Shown in pieces: positions 1 to 11,007 of a DNA stretch of 64,000 nt (positions within the stretch are counted from its first letter, which is position 1; every line of letters begins with the position of its first letter). This DNA is from Symbiodinium natans (Eukaryota > Sar > Dinophyceae > Suessiales > Symbiodiniaceae), in assembly GCA_905221605.1 (NCBI GenBank), contig CAJNDS010002064.1, forward strand, positions 352,501 through 416,500, in the 5' to 3' direction. The position numbers and the translations under genes are program-made. The notes under the pieces are model-generated. The model ran no database searches, was not told the DNA's origin, and was given only the letters and a program-made list of their open reading frames with translations.

Positions 1-335
1 AGTAGTATTGAATGCATAAGAATAGTCACAGAAAATAGCAGAATCAAATAAATATAGCATCGAAGATGAGCTACACCTTAGAATAAATAGTGACTGTTCT
101 GACACTGTAGTATTCCTGTTTGCCATTCATCATTAGTGATAGTACGAAATATTCGTCGCAATCGATTACTAGCCATTGGTTGCTGCTTTTATCACATCAT
201 TGTTTTTGGTTGTTCCCAGTTCCCATGTTTGTATTTGTTATTCCCCACCCTCGGTGTGGGGTTGTTAGATTTTAAACTCAACTCTGCTCCTCGCCCGGAA
301 CTCTTCTCCTCGCCCGGTCTACTCCTCGCTCATCC

Positions 336-580
336 CTGGAGTGCCCAACCCCAAGTGTCCCTGGAGTGCCCAACTCTAGAGTGTCCTTGGAATGCCCAAC
401 CCCAGAGTCTTCCTGGAGTGCCCAACCCAGAGTGTCCCGGAGTGCCCAGCCCCAGAGTGCCCAACCCTGAGTCTCCGGAGTGCCCAGCCCAAGAGTCTCC
501 CTGGAGTGCCCCAACCCCAGAGTGTCACCAACCCCAGAGTCTCGCAGAGTGTCCCCGGAGTGCCCAGCCCCAGAGTGTCT
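336..580. repeat. G+C-rich minisatellite (AGTGCCCAACCCCAGAGT-like unit)
   Basis: Degenerate tandem copies of a roughly 18-26 bp unit built from 'gagtgcccaaccccagagt'. All three frames on both strands stay open for some distance because the unit lacks stop triplets, which gives proline/glutamine/serine-rich spurious ORFs. No gene is supported here. Confidence 0.75.
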
Positions 581-1638
581 ACCAAGAGATGGTGGGGATG
601 TTTGAAGTAAAATAATTTAGTTGTTTGATTGTGGGTTTATTCATATAAATATTGCCGTTGTCTGGTCTTGTGGCTTGGGGATTTTGTGCCGGTACCGGTG
701 TGAGCAAAAGCAAGAAGCCAACGAGCGAACAGAAGAAATCAACACGGAGATCCAAACGAGCGCCAATGGTTCCGACGTTTATGAACCCGAAGCCCGACGA
801 CCGAAACCCTAAACCCCAATCTTCTTGAGGTTGGGGGGTTGTGGGGGGGGGGGGGGGGGGGTGGGGTTCAAGAGTTAGGAGAGTTCGGGAAGGGGGCAAT
901 CAGGGTTCTGGGTTGATAATAAAGATATGTCTCTATTAAAAAATGAGAAGTTCCAGTCCGAATGGTATTTTAGTAATCGTACCAAATCATCATAATCATC
1001 GTTGGGGGTGGAGGGCTCAGGGTTGTGGAAGAGGTTGGGGCCTGGGCCTCAACCCAATTTTTATTTCAAAACCCTGGCAAGCCCGGCCCGTGGCGCTGTG
1101 CAGATTGGGAGGTTTTGTTTTAGGCTTCCTGCTTCGGGGGGGGCCCGTTCGGATGAGGAACTGGGCAGGGTATCATGATGATGACCATCACTCATCATGA
1201 GCTAAGATTCGTTTTGACTGATTGCTATGAGCTCTGTTTGATAACTGGTTGCTATGAATCATTATGAGCGGATTCAGGGCTTGGCGAAATAGCGTTTTGG
1301 GTTTAGGGGAGGGGACAGAGCTCTCTGAGAAGATGCTGACGGTTCATCGTCTTTGCCTTCAACCCTAACCTAAACTCCTAATCTCTCCTCCCCGCAAAGA
1401 GAGCCCACCCTCTCACCCTCAAGGAAAGCCCACAAGCTTTTTGCATTGAGGCCCTCTGGGCATTGGAGGGCCCCCGTGGCGAGGAGCTAAAGTCACTTCT
1501 CCTGGCGCCATTCCACCGACGCTGGACAATAAACTTGGGACCTGCTTTTGCAATTGCTTCGTTTTGTTTTTTTGTTGGTGGCGCTGTTGGGTTCGGGGGC
1601 CCTTTTCAAACATTCCTAAGGTAATACAGGGGCCATAT
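581..1638. other. Non-coding stretch
   Basis: I see no supported exon. It holds a run of more than 20 G at about 840-862, GGTTTAGGG-like fragments near 1300 and A/T-rich filler. Short ORFs on both strands have no recognisable protein character. Confidence 0.5.
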
Positions 1639-1753
1639 GAAGCAGGGTTTATATTACTGTTTCTGGTGGGTGTATATAAGGTTCCTTTTTAATATTGGTG
1701 AGTGTATATACTTGGTGTCCTTTTGGGGGTACAAGAAATATAAACCCTACTTC
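1639..1753. repeat. Short inverted-repeat element, family I, copy 1
   Basis: The ends are inverted repeats: GAAGCAGGGTTTATATT at the left and a matching AATATAAACCCTACTTC-like end at the right. Inside are two copies of TTGGTGAGTGTATATA-like sequence and 'ccttttgggggtacaag'. A second, closely similar copy lies at 14383-14500. The size and TIRs suggest a MITE or introner-like non-autonomous transposon. Confidence 0.65.
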
Positions 1754-1857
1754 ATGTCAGCAGTATAGTTTTCTTTACGTCTTACAATCTCGGCCCAACG
1801 GTATGGGCTGAGCTGTGGATGTATTGGGTGTAGAGTTTAGGGAGGTTTAGGGGTTTG

Positions 1858-1912
1858 GGGTTTATAGGGTTTAGGGTTTAGGGTTTAGGGTTTAGGGTTT
1901 AGGGTCTAGGGT
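1858..1912 (+). repeat. Interstitial telomere-type tract (TTTAGGG)n
   Basis: About seven TTTAGGG units with one TCTAGGG variant at the right end. It is one of dozens of such tracts in the window. Confidence 0.9.
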
Positions 1913-3017
1913 GCAATGCAGGAATGGTGGAGCTGCAATGCGCCTTCATCCGAAAAGCGGAGGACAAGAATGTGCCTGTGGAGCAGACGGACTGTCGTTT
2001 TGATCCTGAGGTGGGCCTCCATTCACTGACACGCACACACGCACACACTTGCTGCAATAGGCCTAAACCCTGGACATCACCAAAGCCCTATGTAAACGCC
2101 AAACCCTAAGCCCTAAACACTTGTCACCTTTAATCCTCCGAAAAACAGGCTGCACTGATGGCGCTGGGTGATGGCCCTCCTGACGAGGCGCCTCCTACGG
2201 TCTGACTCGGCTTTGCAGCGTCTCTCTCTGTCAGCTCTGTGACCCTGTTCGACATCTGGGGGGCCTGTTCCAAATTATCCACATTGGGGTCCCTTTTCTG
2301 GGGTTGCTTCCTGATTCCTATTATCATATGGAGACTTGCATGGGCGGTAACTTGCATGGGCGGTAACGAAAATACGGGACCAATATAAAACCCCCAACCA
2401 GTAGGATTCCCTTATAATAAGGACCACAACAAGGCGCCCCTATGTTCGGAAACCCCCTAATATAAACCACCAAATTGTAGGATTCCCTTATAACAAGGAC
2501 CCCAATATGGTGCCCCTGATTTTTCAGAACCCCCCCCCCCCCCCATTTGAATCATGAACGAGTGAATGTGTTCGTAGAACTTGGGTTTGGCCTCTTCTGG
2601 ATGCGACCGCAGGCGTCCTGCCAGCCAGGGGAGACGCCACTGGAGGTCTACTGCTCCTTGGTGAGATCCCAAAACCTGCGTCAGGTTTCGCACGAATTGT
2701 GCACTTACTTGCATCTGCACAGAATCTACCAAGAAATGCAAACGTACCCACCACATGCAGGTATACCATTCTTGTGTGACAGCATGATGTGGATGCTGTT
2801 TGTCGTGCCCCTTCTCCTAAACCCCCCCATACCCCTACTACTCTAAACCCTAAACTGCAGAACCCACTACCCCACTACCCTCAAACCCAAAACCCTCAAA
2901 CCGGAAACCCTGGACCTTAACTAAACCCTAAACGCCCTTAAGCCCCCAAGACCCCGAAAAACTAAGCCCCTGGGACCCTAAACCCTTAACCCTAAAACCC
3001 CTCAGCCCCCCCTCCCC
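1913..3017. other. Mostly non-coding; possible exon at 1924-2013
   Basis: An ATG at 1924 opens a 30-codon stretch (starts MVELQCAFIRKAEDK) with a protein-like composition that runs into a CA-rich and CCCTAAA-like sequence, so it could be an exon of an unidentified gene or of the KH-domain gene downstream. 2370-2540 contains degraded family C elements (TATAAAACCCCCAA, 'ggattcccttataa') and a C run. 2820-3000 is degenerate CCCTAAA-like sequence. Confidence 0.3.
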
Positions 3018-6000
3018 ATGGCAGCTGTCCTCAGAGGCATCCTGCGATGGGGCGAGCGTGCGGTGGCGGAGCGTCCTGTGACCGAGCCCGCAGCTAAACC
3101 CTACCCTAAACCCCTAAAAAGCCCTGAAAAACTCAAAAGGCCTTAAGAATCCTAAACACCTTATAAAGCACCCGGAAAGAGCCCTAAAAAGCCAACAAAA
3201 ACACCCTAAACCACAAACCTCACAAAAAGAAACCCTTGAAGAAACCTCCGACAGCCGCTCGGGAGGTGATCGTGATGGACGTGCTGCGTGCAACGCACGC
3301 CGAGGCGAAGCGGCGTTCCCAGGACCCCTCCCAGCTGTGGAAACCCGAAGGGTTTGGGGTTTAGGGCCTTTAGTTAGGGTTTAGGGTTTGGGGTTTAGGG
3401 TTTAGGGTTTAGGGCCTTTGGGGTTTAGGGCCTTTAGGGTTTAGGGTTTAGGGCCTTTGGGGTTTAGGGCCTTTGGGGTTTAGGGTTTAGGGTTTCGGGT
3501 TTAGGGCCTTTGGGGTTTAGGGCCTTTGGGGTTTAGGGCCTTTAGGGTTTGGGGTTTAGGGTTTAGGGTTTAGGGTTTAGGGCCTTTGGGGTTTAGGGTT
3601 TGGGGTTTAGGGTTTAGGGTTTAGGGCCTTTGGGGTTTAGGGCCTTTGGGGTTTGGGGTTTAGGGTTTCGGGTTTCGGGTTTAGGGTTTGGGGTTTAGAG
3701 TTTAGGGTTTAGGGATTTGGGTTTAGGGCTTGGGGTTTGGGGATTCAGGGTGCGGAAGAAGGGGCCGTGGTTTAGAGAATTGGCCGCATGGTGGTTGCAA
3801 AAAAGGTCAGGGTTCAGGGTTTAGGGTTTGTTGAGCCCGAAGACTAAACTCCCAAGCCCATGCCTAGCCCTGGAAATCAGGGCATTTTTCTCAGCTGGCA
3901 CCGTGCAGCAGCAAGCAGCCAAAGAGCACCCTCGAAGCATCTAAGCCCCAAACCATATACCCATGCTTTTAGGTTTCTTGGTGTTGAGGGGAGTAGTTCA
4001 GCTGTTGTGAAAGCCGATGAAACCCGAAGCGCAAATCGTGAACCGCAGGAGCTCTCCGTGGGTAGGGCCAGGGGCAGCCGCTGTTGGTTTCGACTCCTTG
4101 GAGAGGTGCCCCCAAATGCGCTGTGGGAGCAGGCGGGCCTAGATGAAGTTCTTGTCGTGTAGATTTCGAGGGCGCGCAGGTTGCCAGTTGAAGCGGTTCA
4201 AGAGCCCGTCCTGTCAGGGATTCTGCTTGGAGAGCCTCTTGGTGCTCAAACCCTAAACCCTAAACCCTAAACCCTAAACCCTGAACCCTGAACCCTAAAC
4301 CCTAAACCCTAAAGGGCAGCATGCGCAAAAGCAAGAGCAAAGACGCAGCGCAGCTAAGCGAAGCGGAGTCTGTGGCTGTCGTCTGGTTTAGGGTTTAGGG
4401 TTTAGGGTTTAGGGTTTAGGGTTTAGGGTTTAGGGTTTAGGGTTTAGGGCCCCAACTGGCGTCATTCTCTGAGCTCTGAGTGCTTAGCACCCTTTCAGTT
4501 CAGCAAGATCTTGCCTATCCTGCGGGGGGGGGGTGGGGGAAGGGGCATGCCTTGGAAACTAGAAGGCCCTATCCATCTTGCAAGCATCCTAGGAAGGAGA
4601 AGTGTAACCATGGTCATAGCCTTATTTATGGTACCCATGGCCCTACTTGGAGGTTCGTGATACTTATTAACCAATTAGAACTGTACTTATACCTGTTACT
4701 TATAACCATGTTAGGGCACTTAAGGGGCATATAAGTGGGTTATAAAGTTATAGGTACAGATATCATTGGTTACTAAGCACCCGTGACCCTAAAAGATCCC
4801 TGTGGAGGCTCCGACGGCCACGGAGGCGACGGGCCCAGAGGAAACCTGAGGAAGGAGGCCAATGGCTGCCTCCGGAGATCCACCGATGCTTGTACAGTCT
4901 TGCATCGCTGGGACAAAAAGGGGCAAGGGGGTTTAGGGGGCGTTTAGGGGGGGTTGGGGGGGCGTTTAGGGGGGTTTAGGGGGGGTTTAGGGGGGTTTAG
5001 GGGGGTTTAGGAGGGTTCAGGCGGGTTAGTGCCAGAGTGCAGGCTTATGAAATTTCGGAGTTCCGCTTGCCGTCTCTGTACGTTGCTTGCCCGGCGAAGT
5101 AAGGCCCGCTGCCAATTCCGCCGAGCCAGAAGCAGCTGGCCCAGGCACCAGCTGGGCTCGGGTTTTGCAAAGCCCGTGCTTGACGAGTGCGACCTTTGGG
5201 GTGCGCACGGTTTAGGATTTATGGGTAACCCTAAACCCTAAACCCTGAACCCTGAACCCTAAACCCTAAACACGCTCATCGGCTTTCGTCAGGGCAACAG
5301 CCCCTCCGCGGGGCCACAGCCGCAATCAGGAACGGCAGCGGCGTCACCAGGACAGGCAGAGCTTCGACGATGGGTCTTGCACTTGGAGGTAACCCTAAAC
5401 CCCTAAATCCCTAAACCCCTAAACCCCTAAACCCCTAAACCCCTAAACCCCTAAACCCCTAAACCCCTAAACCCCTAAACCCCTAAACCCCTAAACCCCC
5501 TAAACCCCCTAAACCCCCAAAACCCCCAAAACCCCTAAACCCCTAAACCCCTAAACCCCTAAACCCTAAACCCTAAACCCCTAAACCCTAAACCCTAAAC
5601 CCCAATCCTGCCCATTAGAACCTAATTATTGCACCTATGAGCCCCCCTAAGTCCTCGAAGTAGGCTATAAGTAGACCTATAGCTGGCGTTAGAAGTGAGC
5701 TAGGGCTTGAACTTCATGTTGGTTATTTCGGGTTGACGTGCGTGGGTTCTTGTTGGGTTCCTACCGTAGCATAGTCCTTATAGTTTAGCGTGTCAAATCG
5801 GGCACCGATTTTGGGGGTTTGCGTGGCGATTCGAGAGCTCTGGGTGTAGCATCCCAATCTTCTAGTTCCCAAGGCTGATAGGTCCCTAATAATCAACCCT
5901 AAACCCTGAACCCTGAACCCTTAGACTGCTCAGTAGCCACCGTTTCAGGACACTCGCCGGGCAACGCGGGAGCTGTTCAATCTGGAGCCGCTCAGGGGAA

Positions 6001-6041
6001 AGGCCAGAACACTCAGCTCAGCCGATATGGCAGTGCAGCGG
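3018..6041 (+). CDS. Candidate 5' exons of the KH-domain gene
   Basis: A chain of protein-like, stop-free segments separated by telomere-type repeats: 3018-3092 (ATG start, MAAVLRGILRWGERAVAERP), 3254-3340 (REVIVMDVLRATHAEAKRR), 4315-4383 (basic, MRKSKSKDAAQ), 5275-5388 (Gly/Ser/Gln-rich, ends WVLHLE before GT) and 5949-6041 (DTRRATRELFNLEPLRGK). The 3092/3254 and 5388/5949 junctions keep the reading frame (…EPA|AREV…; …HLE|DTRR…). They lie on the strand and side expected for the N-terminal part of the KH protein at 6196-9042, but nothing in them is a known domain, and joining them to it is inference. Intermediate pieces near 3880-3938 and 4033-4220 may add exons. Confidence 0.4.
3347..3727 (+). 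repeat. Telomere-type tract with GGGCCTTTGGGGTTTA variants
   Basis: A long G-rich tract mixing TTTAGGG, TTTGGGG, TTTCGGG and a 16-17 bp higher-order unit (GGGCCTTTGGGGTTTA) that recurs about eight times. The variants show local expansion by slippage or unequal exchange rather than fresh telomerase addition. Confidence 0.85.
4251..4448. repeat. Inverted pair of telomere tracts around a candidate exon
   Basis: CCCTAAA units at 4251-4313 and TTTAGGG units at 4384-4448 face each other with only about 70 bp between them, and that gap is the basic candidate exon 4315-4383. In RNA the two arms could pair and loop out the exon. Confidence 0.8.
4643..4786. repeat. Inverted-repeat element, family A, degraded copy
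   Basis: Starts with TACTTGGAGGTTCGTGATAC and contains the family's internal 'gtacttataacc…ttagggcacttaaggggc' core. The right inverted repeat (GTACCATGAACCTCCAAGTA in good copies) is eroded. Better copies lie at 7008-7133, 37370-37642 and 39062-39167. Confidence 0.6.
5395..5603 (-). repeat. Octamer array (CCCCTAAA)n grading into CCCTAAA
   Basis: More than 15 tandem 8-bp CCCCTAAA units, then CCCCCTAAA and CCCTAAA forms. It follows a probable GT splice donor at 5389, so it would sit in the intron before exon 5949-6041. Confidence 0.85.
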
Positions 6042-6195
6042 TTCTCTTAGGGTTTAGGGTTTAGGGTAATCTGTGCCACATCGAGGCAAACGTGCGCGTG
6101 GCAACGAGAAGAGTGGCGCCGGGTGTGGAGGCCTACATGCACCTTTACCACTGGAACCTGTTTCAAAAACGTGAGAAGGGGTCACCTGCAACATG

Positions 6196-9042
6196 CGCGT
6201 CCGGGAGGCAAGTACCTATGCCGGGTGAAGGTGGGCATTGAGGAGGACTATGCGTTCCAGGCCCGGCCATCAGCTGTAAGATTCTGCAGGTACTTGGGAC
6301 ATGTTATATTTACCCTTATTGGGTTTAAGAGGATCATATTCAGAAATCTTTTTCAGAGGGTTTTAAGAGCCATCCTAGTCTGGCAAGAGCCACTTCCTGC
6401 TGCCGAGAGAGTGCGGGAGCCCAGGTGTGCAGACGCATCATTGGCCCCGGCGGCGAGAACATGAAGCGTCGCCTGGCAGAGACCACAGCCTATATCCCCC
6501 TTGGGAATTATGTTTAGTTTTTGTTTATATACAACCATATTTTTATTAAGGTTCGAAGGGGAGTATAGCAGCAAGGGCCCACATCGGGTGTGATGTCTCC
6601 TGGGTCACCGGGTAGCCTTCTTGAAGGCCCATGGGACCAGCCATTTCGCGGTAAAGTCCCTGAGCTTTGTGAAGCACTGTAGGCCTGTTCGGCTGCTGAT
6701 CTTGTGAATCTTCCCTCAGCTCGTAATCCTTCGGTGCACTACATCCCCAAGCCTATAAACCCCGCAGCCCAAACCCGAAACCCAAGAATTTTGAAAGCCT
6801 TGGGTTTAGGGTTTAGGGTGTAGGGTTTAGGGTTTAGGGTGTAGGGTTCACCCAAGGCATCATTGAAGGCGACGGCTCCGTGAAGATTCGCCTGCGGGGC
6901 CGCGGTTCCAAGCATGGGGCCTCAGGCTTTGTGTGTCTGGCAGGCTAGGGTTTAGGGTTTAGGATTTAGGGTTTAGGGTTTAGGATTTTGGGTTCAGGCT
7001 TTGTGTGTACTTGGAGGTTCATGGGTACTTCTAGCCCCAACATAACTGTACTCATAAGCCCCCTAAGTCTCCTAAGCAGTAAGTTATAAGAACATCATGA
7101 TTGGGGTTATAAGTACCCATGAACCTCCAAGTATGGCAGGTTTAGGATTTAGGACCCAGGGTTTAGGGTTTAGGGTTTAGGGTATGTTGTACCCTGTGGG
7201 TTGGGGGCTCAGGGCCTTCAGGCTGATTTTGAAGCTGCTCGTAGGAACGCTGCGGCGTGCAAGACCATCATGCAGATGTGTGGGTTTCCCAAATAAGGGT
7301 CCCCCGAATATAAGCCCCCCCCAAAAGAAAAACATAATAGTATAATCCTGGTTATAGCGGTCCCAAGAGGGGTACCCCATTTTCGGAAACCCCCATGTGT
7401 GCTGCTACACTTTCAGGCGCCTGCACGGAACAAAAGGTAGTAAACCCTAAACCCTAAACACTTAACCCTCAACCCTAAACCCTAAACCCTAAACCCTGAA
7501 CCCTGAACCCTGAACCCGAAACCCTGAACCCGAAACCCTAAACCCTAAACCCTGAACCCTGAACCCTCAACCCTAAACCCTAAACCCTAAACCCTGAACC
7601 CTGAACCCTAAACCCTAAACCCTAAACCCCAAACCCTGAACCCTGAACCCTAAACCCGAAACCCTGACCCCTTAGCGGCTACTGACATTTGAGGTATTTG
7701 GAGGGACCGGAGCACAAGGAGTCCACCGATGACCTGATGCTCTGCGTCAGTGCAACCAACAGGTGCAACCCAGGGGGTTTAGGGTTTAGGGTTTAGGGTT
7801 TAGGGTTTAGGGTTTAGGGTTTAGGGTTTAGGGTCAAAACTTCACTGTTTCGGGTTGAGGGTTGGACCCGGACTTGCGTGGTATAGGGATCGGATTAATC
7901 TATTAATAGTCCTCCCTGTCCCGATCTATGTGTACTATAAAAAAGCCCGCTCTTCTATTCATTAAGGCCCCTACCTTAAGGACCAAATAAGGACCAAATG
8001 AACTTAAAAAGGGCTTATGGTTCATCTTCCGGAGAGTAGTATAGGGTAGATGGCCCCAATTTTAGGGTTCATGTGGTCCCCAAGGTAGTAGGTAAGGTTG
8101 AGGGTTTAGGGTTGAGGGTTGAGGGTTTAGGGTTTAGGGTTTAGGGTTTAGGGTTTAGGGTTTAGGGTTTAGGGTTTAGGGTTTAGGGTTTAGGGTTTAG
8201 GGTTTAGGGTTTAGGGTTTAGGGTTCCCAGAGACTCCCGTGGTGAGAAGCATCCCTGGCATCAGCATCGGAGCTGCGGAGCGCTTGAGGAACCAAACCTT
8301 GAGTCCGCGTTGACCCCTAAACCCTAAACCCTAAACCCTAAACCCTAAACCCTAAACCCTAAACCCTAAACCCTAAACCCTAAACCCTAAACCCTAAACC
8401 CTAAACCCTAAACCCTAAACCCTGGGAGAAGCTCCAGAGAGGCGTTCCTTCGAGAAAGCAGCGACTGGGGTGGAGCTGCTCATCCACTCGGTGCAGCAGG
8501 ACGGTGCGGGTCGCCATGGAGTTCGGGGTCCCTCAAAAAGAACTCAAAGCCATGTGGGTGGTTGTCAAGATTTTGGTCCCTGTTTGGATCCCTATTCTAA
8601 TCCGGCACCGAATATTTAGGGTAGCCCAAAAAGGATTATAATTTTGACAACTACCCATATGGGGGTTTCCGATATTAGGGGTACCTTATTGGGGGTCCTT
8701 ATTACAAAGGAGTCCTACTCTTTGGGGCGTGTATATTTTGGGGGTCCCTTACGTTCGCAAACTCCCATATTCAACGGGAGGGGAGGATGACGATCGCTGG
8801 CTTGCAGTCATGGGTGCCGCAGCAATCGCAGATGCAGCAAGAGTCCGTGTTTAATGGGTTTTAGGATTTGCCTATTTTTTCAAGAGTCCATGGTTAATGG
8901 GTTCTAGGATTTGCCTACTTTTTCAAGAGTCCTTGGTTAATAGGTTTTAAGATTTGCCTATTGTTTTTTTTTGGGGGGGGGGTTTGGTTGCTGGCAGGAC
9001 TACATCGGCTACTGCAAGGCCACGCGGGCCTCCGAGTCCTGA
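6196..9042 (+). CDS. KH-domain RNA-binding protein, C-terminal exons
   Basis: Exons read by homology: about 6196-6260 (VKVGIEEDYAFQ), 6425-6487 (VCRRIIGPGGENMKRRLAE), about 6869-6911 (GDGSVKIRLRGRGSK), 7694-about 7762 (YLEGPEHKESTDDLMLCVSA), about 8440-8499 (FEKAATGVELLIHSVQQ) and 8998-9042 (DYIGYCKATRASES, then TGA). Together they form one type I KH domain with an intact GPGG loop (GxxG), the part that grips single-stranded RNA or DNA; the RGRGSK…EGPE stretch is typical of the STAR/SF1-like KH subtype. The protein ends about 15 residues after the domain. Introns 6261-6424 and 6912-7693 are GC-AG and 8500-8997 is GA-AG. Their lengths (164 to about 780 bp) are filled by telomere tracts and short inverted-repeat elements. 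Likely role is RNA binding or processing; the target is unknown. The N-terminal limit is uncertain. Confidence 0.8.
6489..6568. repeat. Introner-like element, family F, at an intron's 5' edge
   Basis: Runs from CTATATCCCCCTTGGGAA to TTCGAAGGGGAGTATAG, two imperfect inverted ends. Its left end coincides with the 5' end of the KH-gene intron (exon ends at 6487/6488), as expected if the element's insertion made or extended the intron. Related copies are at 10862-10957 and 54094-54188, and a derivative fills the intron 26889-26993. Confidence 0.65.
7008..7133. repeat. Inverted-repeat element, family A, good copy
   Basis: Begins TACTTGGAGGTTCATGGGTA and ends with its inverse (TACCCATGAACCTCCAAGTA), about 126 bp, with a second internal palindromic zone around 'ataagccccctaagtc'. 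It lies inside the KH-gene intron 6912-7693. The sequence TCAGGCTTTGTGTGT occurs at the exon/intron edge near 6926 and again next to the element at about 6996, which may be a trace of duplication. Confidence 0.75.
7281..7394. repeat. Inverted-repeat element, family C
   Basis: Ends are TGGGTTTCCCAAATAAGGG and its approximate inverse (…TTTTCGGAAACCCCCA), with AT-rich middle. It lies inside the KH-gene intron 6912-7693. Other copies are at 8661-8767, 17065-17170, 17650-17762, 33866-33952 and 49847-49953. Confidence 0.65.
7441..7665 (-). repeat. Variant telomere tract (CCCTAAA/CCCTGAA/CCCGAAA)
   Basis: About 30 heptamers in which CCCTAAA, CCCTGAA, CCCTCAA and CCCGAAA alternate. A block containing CCCTGAA-CCCTGAA pairs recurs, showing higher-order duplication. 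It ends about 30 bp before the KH exon at 7694. Confidence 0.85.
8099..8423. repeat. Inverted pair of long telomere tracts
   Basis: 8099-8224 carries about 17 TTTAGGG units and 8311-8423 about 16 CCCTAAA units. The 86 bp between them (8225-8310) is GC-rich unique sequence that might be an exon (TRGEKHPWHQHRSCGA-type reading). The inverted arms could form a very stable hairpin. Confidence 0.85.
8551..8767. repeat. Composite of family D and family C elements, copy 1
   Basis: 8551-8660 is a family D element (CATGTGGGTGGTTGTCAAGA…TTTTGACAACTACCCATATG). A family C element (GGGGGTTTCCGATATTAGGG…TTCGCAAACTCCCAT) starts immediately at 8661. The same D-then-C arrangement recurs at 16955-17170. It sits inside the GA-AG intron 8500-8997 of the KH gene. 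Confidence 0.7.
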
Positions 9043-9385
9043 CTTGCCGCTGCAAACTAAACTCCTGAATACCCATAAACCCAGAGAAATCTCAAACCCT
9101 AAGCCCTAAGCCCTAAGCCGTAAGCCGTAAGCCGTAAGCCCTAAACCCTAAACCCTAAACCCTAAACCCTAAACCCTAAACCCTAAACCCTAAACCCTAA
9201 ACCCTAAACCCTAAATCCTAACCTTCAGCCCAATGCCCTAAATCCTAAGCCCCAATCCCTGCACCTTGGGATCTTTCCCCGCATACTAACAGCCCTTGAT
9301 ACCAAACTATAAGTAGGGGGTACTGTCATCCCTATTAAGGACTGTAAGTATAAGGGGGAACATCCCAACCCAAAAACCCTAAACC

Positions 9386-9505
9386 ACCCCTAAACCCCTA
9401 AACCCCTAAACCCCTAAACCCCTAAACCCCTAAACCCCTAAACCCCTAAACCCCTAAACCCCTAAACCCCTAAACCCCTAAACCCCTAAACCCCTAAACC
9501 CTAAA
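9386..9505 (-). repeat. Octamer array (CCCCTAAA)n
   Basis: About 14 uninterrupted 8-bp units, ending in CCCTAAACCC. Together with 5395-5603 it shows that the 8-bp form expands as a unit of its own. Confidence 0.9.
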
Positions 9506-10861
9506 CCCGCCTTGGAGCGGCACCCTCCAGGCGCGCGGCCTCGGCGCTCCGACACTGGCGGCCGTGCGCCGAGAGGCGCAGCGCTCGCGATGAGGGCCCG
9601 GCGGCCCGAGGTTTTGGGGGGGTTAGGGTTTAGGGTTTAGGGGGGGGGGGGGGCTTGCTTTGCGGGGATTTTAGGGTGGTTTTGGGGGGTTTTGGGGGGA
9701 TTTTAGGGTGGGGGGGTTTAGGGTGGCTTAGGGGGTTGAGGGTGGAGCTGGTGAGGGTGCTAGGTTTGGGGGCGCGTTTTGCAAACTCAACATCCCTTGT
9801 TGGGGTACCCTAAATATGAGGGGGCCGCCTCACAATGTAAGGACCCGGCAAAGGGACCACATGTTAGAGAAGGTGGCCATATGACTTCAGGATGAGTCGT
9901 CGCTTTCAGCCCTCTCTCTTTCTCAGTTTATCTTCTCATCATTTTCTCCTCTCTCTCGCGCAGATCTCCCAACCTGTACCATGCAAAACTGAAAGGAGCC
10001 CGTCATGACGTTGGATCCGAGCAGACAACGAGCTTTTCACGGTAACTTGAGGAAGTTAGCAGAAGCCGCCGCGCCTTCCCAAGGTCAAAGGTGAGTGGAG
10101 AAGGCTGAGTAACGGCCTCCACTGAGGACCGTTGTCCGATCCTGTCTCGGAATGTTAGTGGCTGCGATTTAGCATTTTAGGCTGTCTGACAAAGGTGGCG
10201 GCGACACAACGTTGTCTCCACCTGACGTTATTGCGTAGTTAGGTGTAAGGTTCTTCTCCAAAGGAGAGAGTCGGAGAAAGGCCGTCTGCGTGGCCTGAGT
10301 GCCTCTAGGTGTGCCTTACGTTTCTTATACTTTGTGCATTTTTTGTACAGGAGCGGGGACTGCTCAACTTTAGATGTGGAGCATCCTACCGCTGGTGAGC
10401 ATGGGCAGATCTTCGAGGGTTTGTGGGAGTTCTCCAAGGTTCTCAGTTTGAGTTCTTGCAGTTTCAGAGAGGAATCCTTGAAGCTTCCTCAGATCCTGGT
10501 GTACTGCCTTGGTTCCTGTTGCAGCCCGAGCCTTGCATGTCCAGAGCAACTTTGATGGTGAGAGTCCTGCGGGGCTGGATGGTCAGAGCGCCTCCAGCCA
10601 TGAGATGCGGGCCAGATGCTCTTCAGAGTTGCTGGGCCCAGACCGATCGCGGCGGACACGCGCCGGAGCTGGTCGGGGCATGATCAGGGTGCGTGAGGAA
10701 CGTGAGCCGGCGGCGCCAACTTCCCGCCGGCTCGCCGCGGCCCTGTCCCTGTATAGCTTGTACAGTCGGCATGCTGCCTTTGGGTGCTCAAGGACGATTT
10801 GCTCGCTGGCAAAAGGCTCTTGCCTTGTGCGGCTGCATGCAGGATATTGCCGGCCTTAACC

Positions 10862-10957
10862 TGTATCCTCCTTGGAAGTTAGTTTACATTTTGTTCACAT
10901 AAAACCCAAGAGGATCTCAAAAAGATTATGTTTATTAAGGTTCTAAGGGGAGTATAG
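10862..10957. repeat. Introner-like element, family F
   Basis: Left end GTATCCTCCTTGGAAGTTAG, right end GGTTCTAAGGGGAGTATAG, with 'ttcacataaaacccaagaggatc' inside. It matches the elements at 6489-6568 and 54094-54188. Confidence 0.65.
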
Positions 10958-11007
10958 TAACGCGACAAGCACGGTTTTGTTGAAGCCTTGTTGTCTCTTT
11001 GTGGCAG

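Larger units (their letters stand above)
9043..11007. other. Intergenic or 5' region of the exchanger gene
   Basis: Contains telomere-type tracts (9095-9218 and 9386-9505), G/T-rich GGTTTTGGGG sequence (9610-9780) and a family F element (10862-10957). A GC-rich stretch at 9510-9605 and one at 10529-10690 (reads SNFDGESPAGLDGQSASS) have protein-like composition and could be upstream exons of the exchanger, but no domain is recognisable. The exchanger's first membrane half (alpha-1 repeat) was not found here or elsewhere in the window. Confidence 0.4.

Noticed and set aside
136-615. 159-codon and overlapping ORFs, rich in Pro/Ser/Glu
   Set aside because: They arise from the minisatellite 336-580, are open on both strands and lack any domain.
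7441-7665. CRISPR-like regular repeat
   Set aside because: Units are contiguous 7-mers without spacers and the DNA is eukaryotic.
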